DNA of 46,543 nucleotides, taken from positions 366 through 46,908 of the forward strand of contig JAABOA010000005.1 in the NCBI GenBank assembly GCA_015680635.1. The letters are read 5' to 3'. Below are positions 29,320 through 41,700 of the stretch, in pieces. The notes beneath the pieces are model-generated. The model did no database searches, was not told the DNA's origin, and worked only from the letters and a program-made list of their open reading frames with translations. Both the position numbers and the translations under genes were made by a program. How positions within the stretch are numbered: position 1 is the first letter of the stretch; each line of letters starts with the position of its first letter. Origin of the DNA: Lunasporangiospora selenospora (Eukaryota; Mortierellomycota; Mortierellomycetes; Mortierellales; Mortierellaceae).

Positions 29320-32300
29320 ATGGCTGACCACCAAGTTGAGCAGCGGAACGTGAGCGGGGTGCGCGCCGAGCCAGTGTTTATCAGGTCGGTTCAATTGGCT
29401 GCGCATGAAGCATTCTGAATGTTCGTAGGTCCTGCGTTCCTCGAATTCGTTCAATGCTGACTCACTGACGCGTCTGACGGTTCAATGGTGCACCTCCTTT
29501 TTTCCTTCCATTGTTCGATGCGGATGTCTTTATGATGGCGTAATCAGGGATCCTTCTGCATTGGAGTCGCTCTCGAATGTGATTACGGGTGTGTCGTCGT
29601 ACGTGGCAAGCAACTTTCCGGCGTCATTCTCCATGCCCAACAGAGGTGCCGCCTCACCTGCAAGCCCTGCTCACCACGCAACCCACCCACCCCAGGGTCC
29701 GTACTTCTATCCTACTCCCCAGGGCTCTGGCAACACAATTCTTGGAAACAACCAGGACAGTCTCTGTGTCCTCACCAAGGGCGATGTGGTCCTGTTCTCG
29801 ACGTTTGATTGGATCGAGACGGGAGGTCATCTCAAGAACAAGGCTTCACGGTAAGGAGCTTTGCCAAGGCTAAGCTTTTTGATTTGCACAAGGCTGGGAA
29901 CAATCCAAAGGCGGCTGATCCCATCGCTGGCCTGCGTGGTTAATATGATCGGCAAACACTGGCTGCTCGACACTAGGCGTGGATCAACAGACAGACAGAC
30001 GGAAATCTTTAATGCAAGAACAGGAATAGGCTTTGTTTGGACTTTGGACACACGGCTTGGGAATGTTTTGTTTTCCCCTTTCCACCTTTGCAAGCCAGGG
30101 TATTGCGTACTCGTTTGTTATGCATTGCGCACAGCATTTACTAGATCTGCTAAGCTAGCGGCCGATATGAGGGAAAATATTTGCCCCAACAGCGTCTTCC
30201 AGCAGTAACCAACAGCCTGGTCTAAACGACTTGCTTGAGGTTTCACTACCAGCAAGTTTTTCGAGAGTCTTATTAACCATATCGACCATTCAAAACTAGG
30301 CGCTTCTGCTTGCTCCTTGGATACGAGGACGGATTCCAGGTCTGGGATCTCACTCAGCCAGACAACATACACGAAGTTACCTCAATCCGCGAACCAGAGA
30401 ACGAGGTTGTGTTTCTCAAGGTAAAATTAGTCATGCGCATGAAAGGCCTCACGACAGAATGCCCGGATGCAGGAAGGGGAGGAAGTGGGAGAGGGAGACA
30501 GAGGCGCCAGAATGTGGACATCCCCTTCTCGTTTCTCGGAGGGACTCTGCATTGTGACCCTTTGTTCCAGAGCCCATGATTATCGCTGGCTGTCGGCGGC
30601 TTCTCCTTTCCAGTTGTCCCCCTTTCTTCCCCGCTCCTCTGCTCCGAGCGCTAGCGGACATCAATGTTCCGGATTCAGGGCCCTCAGCCATGCATCAGAT
30701 GCTTGTGGCACTCTGACACCGCTGCAGACTCTTTGTTGAAGATTATGTCAAAGCAAATAACTCATTTCTGTGTATTTTCTCCTTTTCTCTCGTGTCTGCG
30801 ATGCCATATGGTGCCTACACTTGATAGGTCCTTCCCTCACCTCGGGTTACCCCAGGAAAATTGGATCAGTTCGAGCAACATCGACCATTAGTGGCAGTCA
30901 TGTATGTGAGCGTTCTCTATCTGCTATACACATCTTCTCCAGATCAAGGGTCCTAACTATTCTCCAATGAAAAATCCTTTCATTTTAGATCCAACAGTAA
31001 ACCAGAGGATGTAAGTCCAGTCCAGAAAAAGCTTCAGATATACTCGCTGGCGACACACAAAGTGGTGAAGACAATAGATTTTGTTGAGGAGAACGACTGC
31101 GATATTTTGGCCCTTGATGCCAACGAACGAGTCATTGTCGTGGTAAGGAGCAGCTCTCTCTTATGACCTAAAAAAAGTATACAGAGCATGATTGTTAATT
31201 CATTTATCCGTTGGAACAGGCATTGTCCACACCAGGAGAACCAACTCGATTGATCCTCTTGAGCCAGCTGACTTTGCATTCGCTGCATTCAAAACAGGCA
31301 ACGTTGACAGATGTTGCGAGCACTGGAGTTTTTGCACTTGGATCACGATTGCTGGCATACGTGACTACAAGCGAAGCTTCTGCTGATAACTCTAATGCAA
31401 AAAGTGGAGAAGCAGAGTCAGAAAGTTCAAGTGGCTATCAAGACTTGGCAAAAGGCGTTGCAAAAGAAGTCTTTGGCGGAGTCAAGATGCTCGGTAATGG
31501 GGTGCTTTCTATACGCCGCAATCATGGTATCGGATTGATAGATCTTACCTTTATTAACACGTGAATTACTTTGGTCATGATCACAGGTGGGTTTGCGCAT
31601 CAGACCATCTCGTCATACCTTTCTGGCTCTACAGGGGCACCTTCTGCAGCTTCAACTTCACCACCAGTGCAGTCAGGATTCAGCAGGTCACCAAGTCGCC
31701 ACACAAGGAGGACCTCAGCATCAACTGACCAGGATAGGATGCATGCACAGGCCGCCAACAGACGTCGTCATGATGACAACTCGCCTCACAAGAAAGAGGC
31801 TGTCGGAACGGTACGCTTTTCGGGATATTTTAGAATTCACATGTCTACCTCTAGCAACCAGTCAAAGCTAATGCATTGAAGGGACTATTCTTTGTAGATA
31901 ATGGTGCGGGATATTTCGATGCCGAGTATGCCTGTGGTGGCACACTTCAAATCTCAAGATCATTCAATTGCTGCATGCAAGTTCTCACCATCGGGAAAAC
32001 TGTTGCTCACTGTTCCCCGTAACGGGAATGTGTTCCATATTCACGAGCTTCGCCCATGGACGGGATCAGGGACAAGGCACGTTTATAAATTGACCAGGGG
32101 CATTACTCACGCCAAAGTCGAAGATATTGTGTTCAACGAAGATGAGACTTGGGTTGCTGTGACCACTGGCCGAGGAACCACGCACCTCTATGCCATTAAC
32201 CCCTTTGGAGGATCGCCTGATGTTGGTGCGCACATGTACTCTGGTGTTGTTAACTGGACAGCCACTGCAATCGAGTTTCCCATGAGCTTGAGCGCACTCT

Positions 32301-35141
32301 GTCGGGTCAAGCAACGCCATCATGTTCCTGACATGATCATTTCATCAAAAGACTTTACAGAGTTTGATGAATTTTCGAATCCAGGGGTAACAGAGCGACG
32401 ACGAGGCTCTTCACAGCGGCGCAACTCTCAGGAATTTCTAAACTGAATTCAGCCCATCACTCATGCAGAACCGGGTGGGGCAACTCCCAACAGGAAGAGA
32501 GCGAGCTGTGATTGCGACCCATTTTATGCCTTCATCCACAATTTTCGCATCTGACCCAGGAAGCCTAGCATATTCTCCTGGGGACCTTGATTACGGCCCA
32601 GAGGGCCCTTTTGGTTCAGGGGATAACGGAAAATATGACCGACTATCATCCGTCTCCCCTCACGCATCTTCAAGCACGCTTCTGATCCATCGCTCCAAGG
32701 CACCTCCTGTCAGCACTGCAGCTAGATTTCAGTCCAGGGCGTCTTCTCTTTGGCAAACATTCAGCCCCCCTGCCGCAGCAGTGATGCAACATGCTGCACA
32801 TGGCCTTGCAAGTCTTCCAGGACTTGTTGTAGAAACCAGTCGACGTGGTTCCGTGGCAGCAGCACGGAATCGAACTTTGAGCTGGACAGGGACCCAAGGC
32901 AGTCCTGAAACAGCCAAACCCACACGCATCTCGAAACTCACGGAGTGATGGAGGCAACAATAGCGACGCGGGTGGTAGTGGCCCCGATACCCCTACAAAC
33001 GCTACCTCTGGTGATACAGATGCCCCGCTAGTTGTTCAACAACAGTTGGCCTCTCAAGGTTCACTCTCCCAACGAGAGCGTGGTCCCAGCTTTACAGATC
33101 TCTACGTGTTCAACCCCTTGGGGATGCTCACACTCCATCGGTGCTGGATCAGCAGTGTCCGCACAAAGAAGACGTATAATGGTAAGCGCAGGAGATTAAG
33201 TATTTTTCTACATAAAGTGAGTGAGCGGCGGGAATAAGTAGTTGTTCAGGACAAGAGCAGTGCAGCTAAACTTCTTTTCTCTCTCTCTTCAATAAATAGG
33301 ACGTGTTGTAGAGACCTCAGATTTAGTAGTAATGCCAACGGACGTCGCTGAATGGACTCTCAATCGGGCAAGTGACTGGGAGACTGTTAAAAAGTCACTG
33401 GCACCTCCTGGTACGATCGGAAATCTCAAGTTAAGGAAGAAGGCAGAGATTCTTGGCCAGTCAGCAGGAACACGTTCATTTGCTACAGCTGAGATCTCGA
33501 CCTACGACAATGGGATGAACTCGGGCTGGAAGGGGCAATATCCTCTTTTGAACCAGACCTTGGTGGCAGCTCGTCGATCTGGATCAACCATGGTGATGTT
33601 GACTCAACCACAACATTTGCTCTGGAAATCGCACCAATTCTCATACCAGGTGTATGAAGGTTCTATTGACTCGATTCAACAAGAGCTCTCAAAAGGGAAA
33701 ACTCCTGAGACGAGAAAATTAAACCTACGACCAGGAGTTGACATTGTAACTGGCAAGGCCAGCCGCGATACCAAGGGTGGAGGAAAGTCCTGGACCCCAG
33801 GACCGTCTAATTCTTCAGTTGGCAGGGGTAGTACCACTGGTCATGGTCGTGGGGACAGTCATGAAGGCGACATAGAAGATTTGTCTGAGGACCTGTCTTC
33901 TGCAATCAATTCATTCATGGACACAAAGTCGAGTAGCCCCATCAACCAGAGTCGGATGTCACCTTCCATTGGTAGTGTCAGTCCATCTTCATTTAGAGGT
34001 AAAGGCCTCCCTAAGATTACCGACATTCTCGAAGCGACGAGTGCTTGACGATAGTATTGGATATTAACAGTCTTTGATTTTATGAACCCTAATCATCATA
34101 GCTGCTGCACTTTCGTTTGAGGACGCTTACTTAATTAGTCTGGGAAATGCTTCAGGAAGTCCAAGACCCTCAGCTATGGGATCAATGGGAAGCCATGGCC
34201 ATAGCCATCCGCAGCCATATTTTCTTTCAACGCCTCCAGCAGAACTTGGGCTCAAGCGCCGATCATTGACGCCTTCAGGGGCAAGCCCTGGGTCAATGAC
34301 AGCAATAGCCCCCACTGCCACGTATGCGTTCGGGACAACACCCTCTTCAACGTCGTCTCCTCTCATCTCCTCCTTTGTCGACGGAGGAGTTGGTGTGCCC
34401 TCTTCGGCGAACGGTGGTAGTGCAACGGGATCGGGACTCAAGTCAGGGTCTATAGCTTTACACCGATTGGGATCACAGCCGCAGTCAATACCATCCCAGT
34501 CGCAGGCGGCTCAGCATACTCATGTGCGGGTTCTCTCTTCTTCACATGGATCCCAAGGGTCATCAGACCCAAAGGACGTGTTTAATCTTAGGGATGAGGC
34601 CGCGATTGAGGAAAACAGATCCCATAGCGGACTTCGGAATGACATTCGTCGTGACAACGTCAGTGCCCAGGAGGGTAGTCGTGGCCAGAATCCAATGGCT
34701 CAGAGTACCATGATGATGTTTTCACCTGATGGAGATAACGAGGTGGACATGCCTGGTAGTGCATCCATCTTTATTGGTGCGCCTGGTAGGAGTGGAACAT
34801 ATCATCAGGAGCGGGATCGCCGTGTTTCGGATATGCTTGCTGAGGGCCGAAAGAGATCGTCGTTGACATCGAATGGACATTCAAGTCAGGCTTCAGAGTC
34901 GAGTGCTAGGCGAGGAAAAGAGTCGACCCCTCCGCCAGGGGGAGTATTCCACATTGATGATGACTTTGAGGTGTTCACTTCAAAGCCTCTGGAGAGCACT
35001 TCTTCAAAGTCGACGTCTCGCGCCAAGCTGAATCGAATGAAGGCTAGACAAAGAGTCAGAGGAAGCCTGAACGATGACGATGGCGAGGACGAGGACGAAA
35101 TTGAGGATGATGATGACGACGATGACGGATCGTTGATCTAG
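29320..35141 (+). CDS. BCAS3 homologue, beta-propeller autophagy-associated protein
   Basis: BCAS3 proteins carry a WD40-type propeller and, in animals, work with PHAF1 at phosphoinositide-rich autophagy membranes. Exons: 29320-29384, 29548-29850, 30300-30420, 30828-30901, 30989-31142, 31220-31493, 31587-31810, 31898-32386, then 32469-33181, 33300-33998, 34156-35141. Signatures: CLLLGYEDGFQVWDL, VLPSPRVTPGKLDQFEQHRPLVAV, KKLQIYSLATHKVVKTIDF, the BCAS3 core VAHFKSQDHSIAACKFSPSG and GNVFHIHELRPW, AKVEDIVFNEDETWVAVTTGRGTTHLYAINPFGG, and DLYVFNPLGMLTLHR. A long Ser-rich tail ends in a run of Asp/Glu. The last propeller part is split by a frame change in 32469-33181, whose length breaks phase by one. 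A GC-AG intron at 32808-32889 (donor GCAAGT, 82 nt) would repair it, as would a base error. Introns 2 and 3 (449 and 407 nt) are longer than usual. Family call is firm; the middle of the gene is less so. Confidence 0.85.
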
Positions 35142-35212
35142 ATATAATCTGTTTCTTGTGAGCTTTGTCACCTTTTTTTGTATGTGACAAGGAGCATAGC
35201 ATTCTCGAATCG

Positions 35213-35218
35213 AATAAA
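35213..35218 (+). terminator. Poly(A) signal for the BCAS3-like gene
   Basis: AATAAA 72 nt after the stop codon. Confidence 0.5.
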
Positions 35219-35869
35219 GATTGCTTACAGGTGAAGATGATGATTCAAGTGTGATACACGCCAGTCCTTGCAACTTTGTTAGAAAAGTTAGAGAAGTTTC
35301 CTGAAGACGACGCGGCCCTTTGAATATGAGCTCGTCTTGAATGGTTGAGATCCAGACGAGTGTTAGTTGGAATCCTTGAGTAAGGAGCTAAAAAAAAAAC
35401 CAAAAGTCAACCGTGGTCACTGTGAAACACACACCAGTGTCTGTCAAGGATCTGGGAAGAGGCGGCAACTACCCTCATTAGGCACATAATGCACGCGACA
35501 AGCATGGAGTGAAGGAACCCTCAGACAAAGTAGTGATCCAAGGCAGGGACAAGACATTGAAAAGTATGGTTGGAGAAGAGTCGACCACTATCAACACAAG
35601 AGTCACATAAGGGTCTGGCTCTCAGCAGGATCCCTTCTCTTCCATCTCTACTCCATTGGGTACCATTCAAGGAGGCAACATTTCCAAAGGGTTGACAGCC
35701 GAGAACTATGGATCCTTTGCTGTTTGATAAAGTGCAGCGCCGATAAAGGTTTAATGACAGCAACATGCACAGCTACTGAAGACTACGAGACGCAACTACG
35801 ATTTATATTGAACATGTAGATGAAATACTAGATAAACTCAAACATCCTAACATCGTAGAGGCTTATTCA
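35219..35869. other. Intergenic sequence without a recognisable gene
   Basis: Only short frames on either strand; I see no domain, RNA gene or repeat. An A run lies near 35391. It may include the unrecognisable 5' part of the decayed channel copy that becomes visible at 35870. Confidence 0.4.
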
Positions 35870-36740
35870 ACTACTTTGACAGCTCGATTTACAGTAATGT
35901 GTTTCTACTCTATCCTCATTGTGAGTGGGGCGATTAGAAACAGCCAGACGGTTACTCAGTGAATCAAAGTGTGGATGTGTGTTGACCACCCCGCTAACGA
36001 CCGATCCCGAACCGCTCTGTAGCTGGCTTAACTCCGAGTGAGTGAGGCCGTGTTCAAGTACATTTACCATTGTGTTTAATATCCTTCATGAGATCAAGAT
36101 GTTCCTCATGGTACTTGTAGCAAGCGCTCTCTCCCCCCACGGAGGTTCCAAGGGAGCATACAAAATAGGGCCACTTTGTTGATGGAAATTCTCGTTGGGT
36201 TTAATGCTCAATGTGCTGATAGATGAGGCGATGTGGAGGTGCGGATTAAAACCTATCGTCTTGCTCAATGTTGTAACTAGTACCAGAGCTACCACTGTGA
36301 GCTGCATCAACCGACTAAATGATTCCAATAACTGCACTTTCGTAATAGCACCAATCAACCGTGTCTTTGTCCACGCTAATGAAAGTTGGCGCCAGATGTG
36401 ACTCGAGAATGGACCCTAGTGTGTTGAGAGTGCTGAGAACATATTATACCATATTCCTGGTAAGCAATCAGTATCCAATCTAAGAGCGACTTCTATCTAC
36501 TGTGTATCCATGATGCATCGGAACAAATGAAGGCTCTTAACGTGCCTCATCTAGTGTGAGTGCGTTCTCAAATGAAAGGCATTCGTGAATCATTCAATTG
36601 GTTTCCTGAGATAATTTTCTACATAGCAACGCCCAATCTGGTAAAACAATACTGGAGATGAGTCGCAATGAAGGACGACGAGAAGATCTTTGAGAATGAG
36701 TTGAAGAATGCCAAGGATGATCAGAAGACCACCAAGTAGC
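35870..36740 (+). pseudogene. Decayed fragment of a TRP-like channel gene
   Basis: Collinear with the channel gene at 42.7-44.5 kb, in the same orientation. 35878-35922 matches the first TM exon (TCTATCCTCATTGTGA). 36014-36104 matches the exon at 43440 (CTCCGAGTGAGTGA, CATGAGATCAAG). 36203-36227 matches the last TM exon (AATGCTCAATGTGCTGAT). 36350-36465 matches 44079-44195, including the splice donor CCTGGTAAG. 36580-36740 matches the exon after it: GIRESFNWFPEIIFYIATPN aligns with GFRETFDWFPKIVYYGATPY. Stops, frame breaks and missing exons, including the pore segment, rule out a working channel. Substitutions are spread along the copy, consistent with old decay. Part of the coiled-coil tail remains (KDDEKIFENELKNAKDDQK). 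Confidence 0.8.
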
Positions 36741-38759
36741 CGTTATTGAGACCCTTTGTCGCGAGTTTAGATGGCGGCCTCACTAAACAGAAGATTGTAT
36801 CGATTACTCGGGCAGAAGCGCGATATACATTCCATCCTTGAGGTTCCACAACAATTTTCGACGCGAGGATATGACGAGTATGATCCTAAATAGGGGCTTA
36901 AAGGCTATTAGTTGTCAAGGATTCCTTGATATCAGAGCCCTCAATAGGCGGGTCGAGTTCCATCCATATTCGAATAAACGGAACGGCGAGACAATGACAC
37001 TTTGGGGGAACAAGGCCCACCAAAACTGGTGAAGAGTAGCTCCAAAGATAAGATGCGGCTATCAGGCTCACGCAATAGAGAGCAAGCAATCCGACAAGAC
37101 CATGGCTGTTGGGTATCCCCTCTTTTGTGTACTCAGTTCTCGAGTCATTTGTCATGTTCGGTGTTATACATTGTTGCCGCTCTCTCCACAATAATAGCCA
37201 TCGTTCATCGTTTTAATGCCAGTGCAGTCCAAGCCGACTGCGAACAGCGCAAGCGCAGCAGGTCAGTGGTTGATTTCCTCAAATTCTTACCAAGCAGTGA
37301 GATAAAGTGAGTGTCATAGCACCTGTGACCTTTTTCACGAACGGATGAACGGGACTTTATGGTAGGGTGAGTTACCCCATAGCTTCACAGCCTGCAGCCC
37401 ACTCAGGTTGATAAGGCAAAAAGAAGCAATTCAGAGGGATACAAACAAAGCAATCACAAAGATGACTCGGCAGGTAGAGCGCATTTATTAGGAAAACGCT
37501 TATCACACCTAGAATTGGTATGTTGTCCAATGGCGGTGGATATCCTGCATGATTTTTTCTTTCTCTTTGCCTAAACTTGAAAAGAGTTCTGTCAGAAAAA
37601 AACAATAAAATAAAGGTGAGAATGAAGATGAGAATACCCGGGAACAGCGGAAACGGATAGCGGAAATGATTATCAAGCATAACTAGAGTACTTCTGGCCG
37701 ATGGTCATCAAAAATGGTTTCTAGCATAGCCTTTGCTCCAGTGTGCAATCTCACTGGAGAAACGATTTGACCTTGTGTGTTTTGAAGGGACTTATTGGGC
37801 GTTTCTTCATCCCTTGGGTACTTGACACGCGCCAATATTCCTAGTGGAAGGTATTGACAATGCAGCTCTGGTACTGGATAAGTATTCAGTAGAGCAACTC
37901 GCTTCTTTTTGAAGCGTGTTTGACGAGGAATAAGTTGCAAAGTGGTATCTTAAGACAAGGTCAAAGGTCGTAGCCTTGTTGATGAGTCGGATATTGAGAG
38001 TAAATATTGTCAAAGGCGCAGCCTGTTTGTATATTGGGAATGAAATGTAAACAAATAAAGACAACAGCATCAAAAAAAATCGAAGCTTCTGTCAACAGTG
38101 AAGGTCAAAGCTGATGGCGGATGACCATCTCTACATCATGATTGGCGGATGCATGGAAAGAAACAAGAGGGAAACCCGGGAAAAGGTGGCGATGATGATG
38201 TGAGTAGGTTTTCGATACATTTTTCTTAGCGATACAGGAAATGATCACGAGTACGTGAAGTAACTTTCAGAGCTGTAGAGGCGACCGTCAGTAGACTAAC
38301 TCTACTAAACTAAGCTTGCGCCAACTCTCCAACTCCCAAGCAACACAACCCTGGTCACCACACGGTGCACACACCCCTGCAGAATTGAAGGCGAAGCACC
38401 CTCCGAACGCTGGCCCGGGATTTGAAAAAAAAGAGAGGGGCGCAAGAAAGAGACTATAGAATATGGATCTCAGTCGCGAATGGCTACATGATTAAAGAAA
38501 GTATGATCGCGCATCAGAGTTCATTCCGTTCTGGGTTTCCGCTTAATGATTTTGAAAAAAAGAACTAGACATGCTCGAAAGGAACATGACCAGACAAACT
38601 GGGCTCTGTTTTGCTCGTGGTTGTGCTCGGCGAGTCCAAGAGAATGGGTAGGACGGGAGTAGAGAGTCCAACTCCTTCATTCTTTCTTTTCCATTGCTCT
38701 CGCCAATTGCATCCACCTCATCAGCATCGCCACATTTTGAATTCTCATCAAGAGTTGCC
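36741..38759. other. Gene-poor region, possible worn coding remnants
   Basis: No gene I can name. On plus, 37143-37310 translates to a hydrophobic stretch (VLYIVAALSTIIAIVHRF) then a basic segment. On minus, 37683-37940 and 37807-38073 give overlapping frames in different phases with protein-like composition (RQTRFKKKRVALLNTYPVPELHC). Both are short and I see no matching exons. 38280-38759 is probably the upstream region of the channel gene. Confidence 0.35.
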
Positions 38760-41700
38760 ATGGCAACGACCCCTCCTCCAAGACTCACCAGACCAGAAGA
38801 AACCGTAGTTGCCGTCGAGCCAGAAGTAGCGTCGGATCAGAGTCACGAGACTATCAATGGTCCGAACGATTACAAATATACAGGGGTCCAAGATGATAGA
38901 AATCTTAACATCAAGTACCTGGATGAACAGGACACAGTCAGCCCAGGAAACAATGAAGGCAATAGAATCGGGAGCCTTCGGCCCTCTGTCGCGTCCTCAC
39001 AGGCAGGCCTTTCCATTAAAGAGAGTACCTCAAGAGAAAAGAACAACCGCGAGTCCTTCAACGAGACAGAGAGTGAGAAGAACGGGCTGCGGGAAGACCA
39101 AAGCGCAGAATATGACTGGAATACTCCAGCATTCACTTCCGTGGAAGACTATGAGGCTCGGATGCTAGAGGATCTTGAAACTGGCCTCTCTGGTATGTAA
39201 CACGGCGCTCCAAACACTGCATCAAGGTATCCTCCATAGTTTTATACAGGCTCAGCGAGACGGTTAAGTTTACCAACATGCATCACTCAGAACCGAATAC
39301 CATTAGGTTATTCTACGAAGAACTTGGCAAAGACGCGTATGACACAACGTACTTTCGAGGAACAAGCAGGTAAGAAACTCCGTGTCAACGAAGGGGTCGT
39401 ACTGGTTAGTGTCTCTTATGATGTTTAGTCTTACACTCAGCTCTTTTGATTGTGGTATAGGAAATATTCAAGACCAACCCCGATCATTCGAAAAGGAGGA
39501 AGAACTTCAGTAGGTCAAGGCTCATCTCACTTGACCTGTCTGATTGTTGTCACCATGACCCACATAGAGGACTAAAGGATATAGCTCAACGTTTGAATAG
39601 CTCGAACCTGATGACTCGTCGATGATGGACGAGAAGTTCAACTATGCTGTGATGTGCTTCATGCTCGACCAGGATATGGATGGTACTTTGTACCTAGTTG
39701 TTGAAGAGCAGGTAAGGCCCATCGTCTAGCTTGACTTGATGTAGTATTGTTGGCATCTTCTAACAAATGGGCTCCGGAATAACACTCTCTTTGAACTAGA
39801 TTATCCCACTCTACCATGTTCATAACCTTGGTAAGTTTCGTTGGTGAAACTGCAGCCGAGATTCAACACTGTGTTCTTGGGTGATTCTCCTAAATTTTCT
39901 AACATGCACCAATGTGATTAGAGGGGAAGATATCGTTTGTTAGGACGTTGATAAGGCTCCAACTTGCACCAACAATAATTGTTAAAGAACGTCGCGATGA
40001 CAGTATAAACCCGGGATCAGCACACCTTTGTTATATAGAGTGGAGTCAAGCTTTACCAAAGAAGGAATCGTATGGTATGTGATCTTTCGTCGAGAACTAG
40101 GGTCCAACAGTGTTTGCTTCAAGTGGTTGACTATCGTGCCCGCTTTGGTTAGACTGTATTTTCACTCAAGCCCCATTGCCCAGAAAGCTGCTCGATATCA
40201 GGCATGGTGACACCAACAGTCCAGAAGACAAGCCGAAACCAGCTACAATTAGTCGAATTGACATATCTAGACTGGGGACTCATGCAGCAACGCTGTCATC
40301 GACTGGGGAGAAACTTTATCTTGCTCTCTGGAGACTGGATTTATCAGCATCGACTCGACCATACCAAAGTCCGATTCCGATACCTATTGCACAATGTGAG
40401 GTCGACACCAATGGCGAAGGTACCAAAGATTTTTCAGTATCCTTGTCATGGGATGGGTCTCAGATTACTGTTCACAAGGCCGAGATGACACGAGTAGGAA
40501 AAGTCCTTCTTTTCAACAATCCCTGGAGTACAAGTCATCAACCCAGAGAGAGACAAGAAACTCTCCCACTCAAACCTTCTACTCGCCACTCCCAATGTAC
40601 TATGCTTCAGTCTTTCAAAGGAGATGTAAATTTCACCATTCCTCTCACCGAAACAGGAGAGTGGAACGAAAATTCTGAAATATTCGTCGCCTGTGGATGG
40701 GAAGGATTCAGTGTGTTCAAGACCGCGGGTCAATGGGAGATGCTCCACCACGTCCCTCTAATACGATACAAATACTGGCAGCTGAGCTACGCTACTCAAA
40801 CCACAATATCGACCGCCAGCGGTATTCTATCCCTAATGATGTCGCCCTACCAAGTCTGTACTTGGGATCTGACCACTGGTGAGCGATTATCTCATTTTGA
40901 CACTACACAAGAAATTGGGAGCCACTCCCTCTCCTCAACCGGGGATACTGTGGCAATTGCCACCAAGGCAAATTTGCTCCTGTACTCGACCAAGACTGGA
41001 GACCTTATTCAACGATCCAATACTTTGCGCCGATTGAATTCTGGATTCATCGAAGGAGACAGAAGTATCTGTTGCCGTCAAGCTGACTCCCTGGACGCCT
41101 GTTTTCTGATTGTCGATACGAGCAGCATGCAAGTCCAGTGGAAAATCCCCGTACTGAATTGGGATAATTTCTATGTCCTACGCGACATCAAAATTCAAAG
41201 GAACTGGGATGGGACCGATATCGAGTCCACCGTGCTGGCATGCCACCATGGATCCATTCTCGAGTTATCCTATCTGGAGGACGTTACTGTCAGGGAGGAT
41301 GGGGAATCTCCGTGCACATCAGATTGCATTCTAAATCTTGAAGAACTGCCAGAGATTAGAGATGATATGACGGTGCCGTTTTCTGAAGGAAAGTATGTGC
41401 TACAGGCAAAAATATACACCACCATGTCCAAGTTCACGGTCGATATTCAATTCAGAGATGGCAAGATGCAGCAATATTGGTGGGACGCAAGCAATGTTTT
41501 TATCGCCAAAGAGCAATCCCTGCTGGTGATCGTACGAATGTATTCTGGAAGGCAATACTCCTCCGTCTGGAAGTTACCACAGTCATCGCAGGAAGAGCTC
41601 GAACTTTTACTTGATTGGAAACAGGATATCGATGATGATGCACCTGACATTTCGGTTGTGCGTTCGTGTGCTCATAAAAGAACTTTGGTCCTCAGCACCG

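Noticed and set aside
30421-30827. Open frames between BCAS3 exons 3 and 4
   Set aside because: Phase and the family pattern VLPSPR...RPLVAV place the next exon at 30828; this stretch is intron.
33992-34048. End of the BCAS3-like protein at the TGA near 34048
   Set aside because: An AGAG|GTAAAG donor at 33999 and a TTCAG acceptor at 34155 join in phase to a long Ser-rich and acidic tail.
40075-40100. A 26-nt GT-AG intron that would bypass the TGA and fix one frame change in the channel gene
   Set aside because: Phases fit, but it is too short for the spliceosome, and the skipped bases still look like coding sequence (SFVE).
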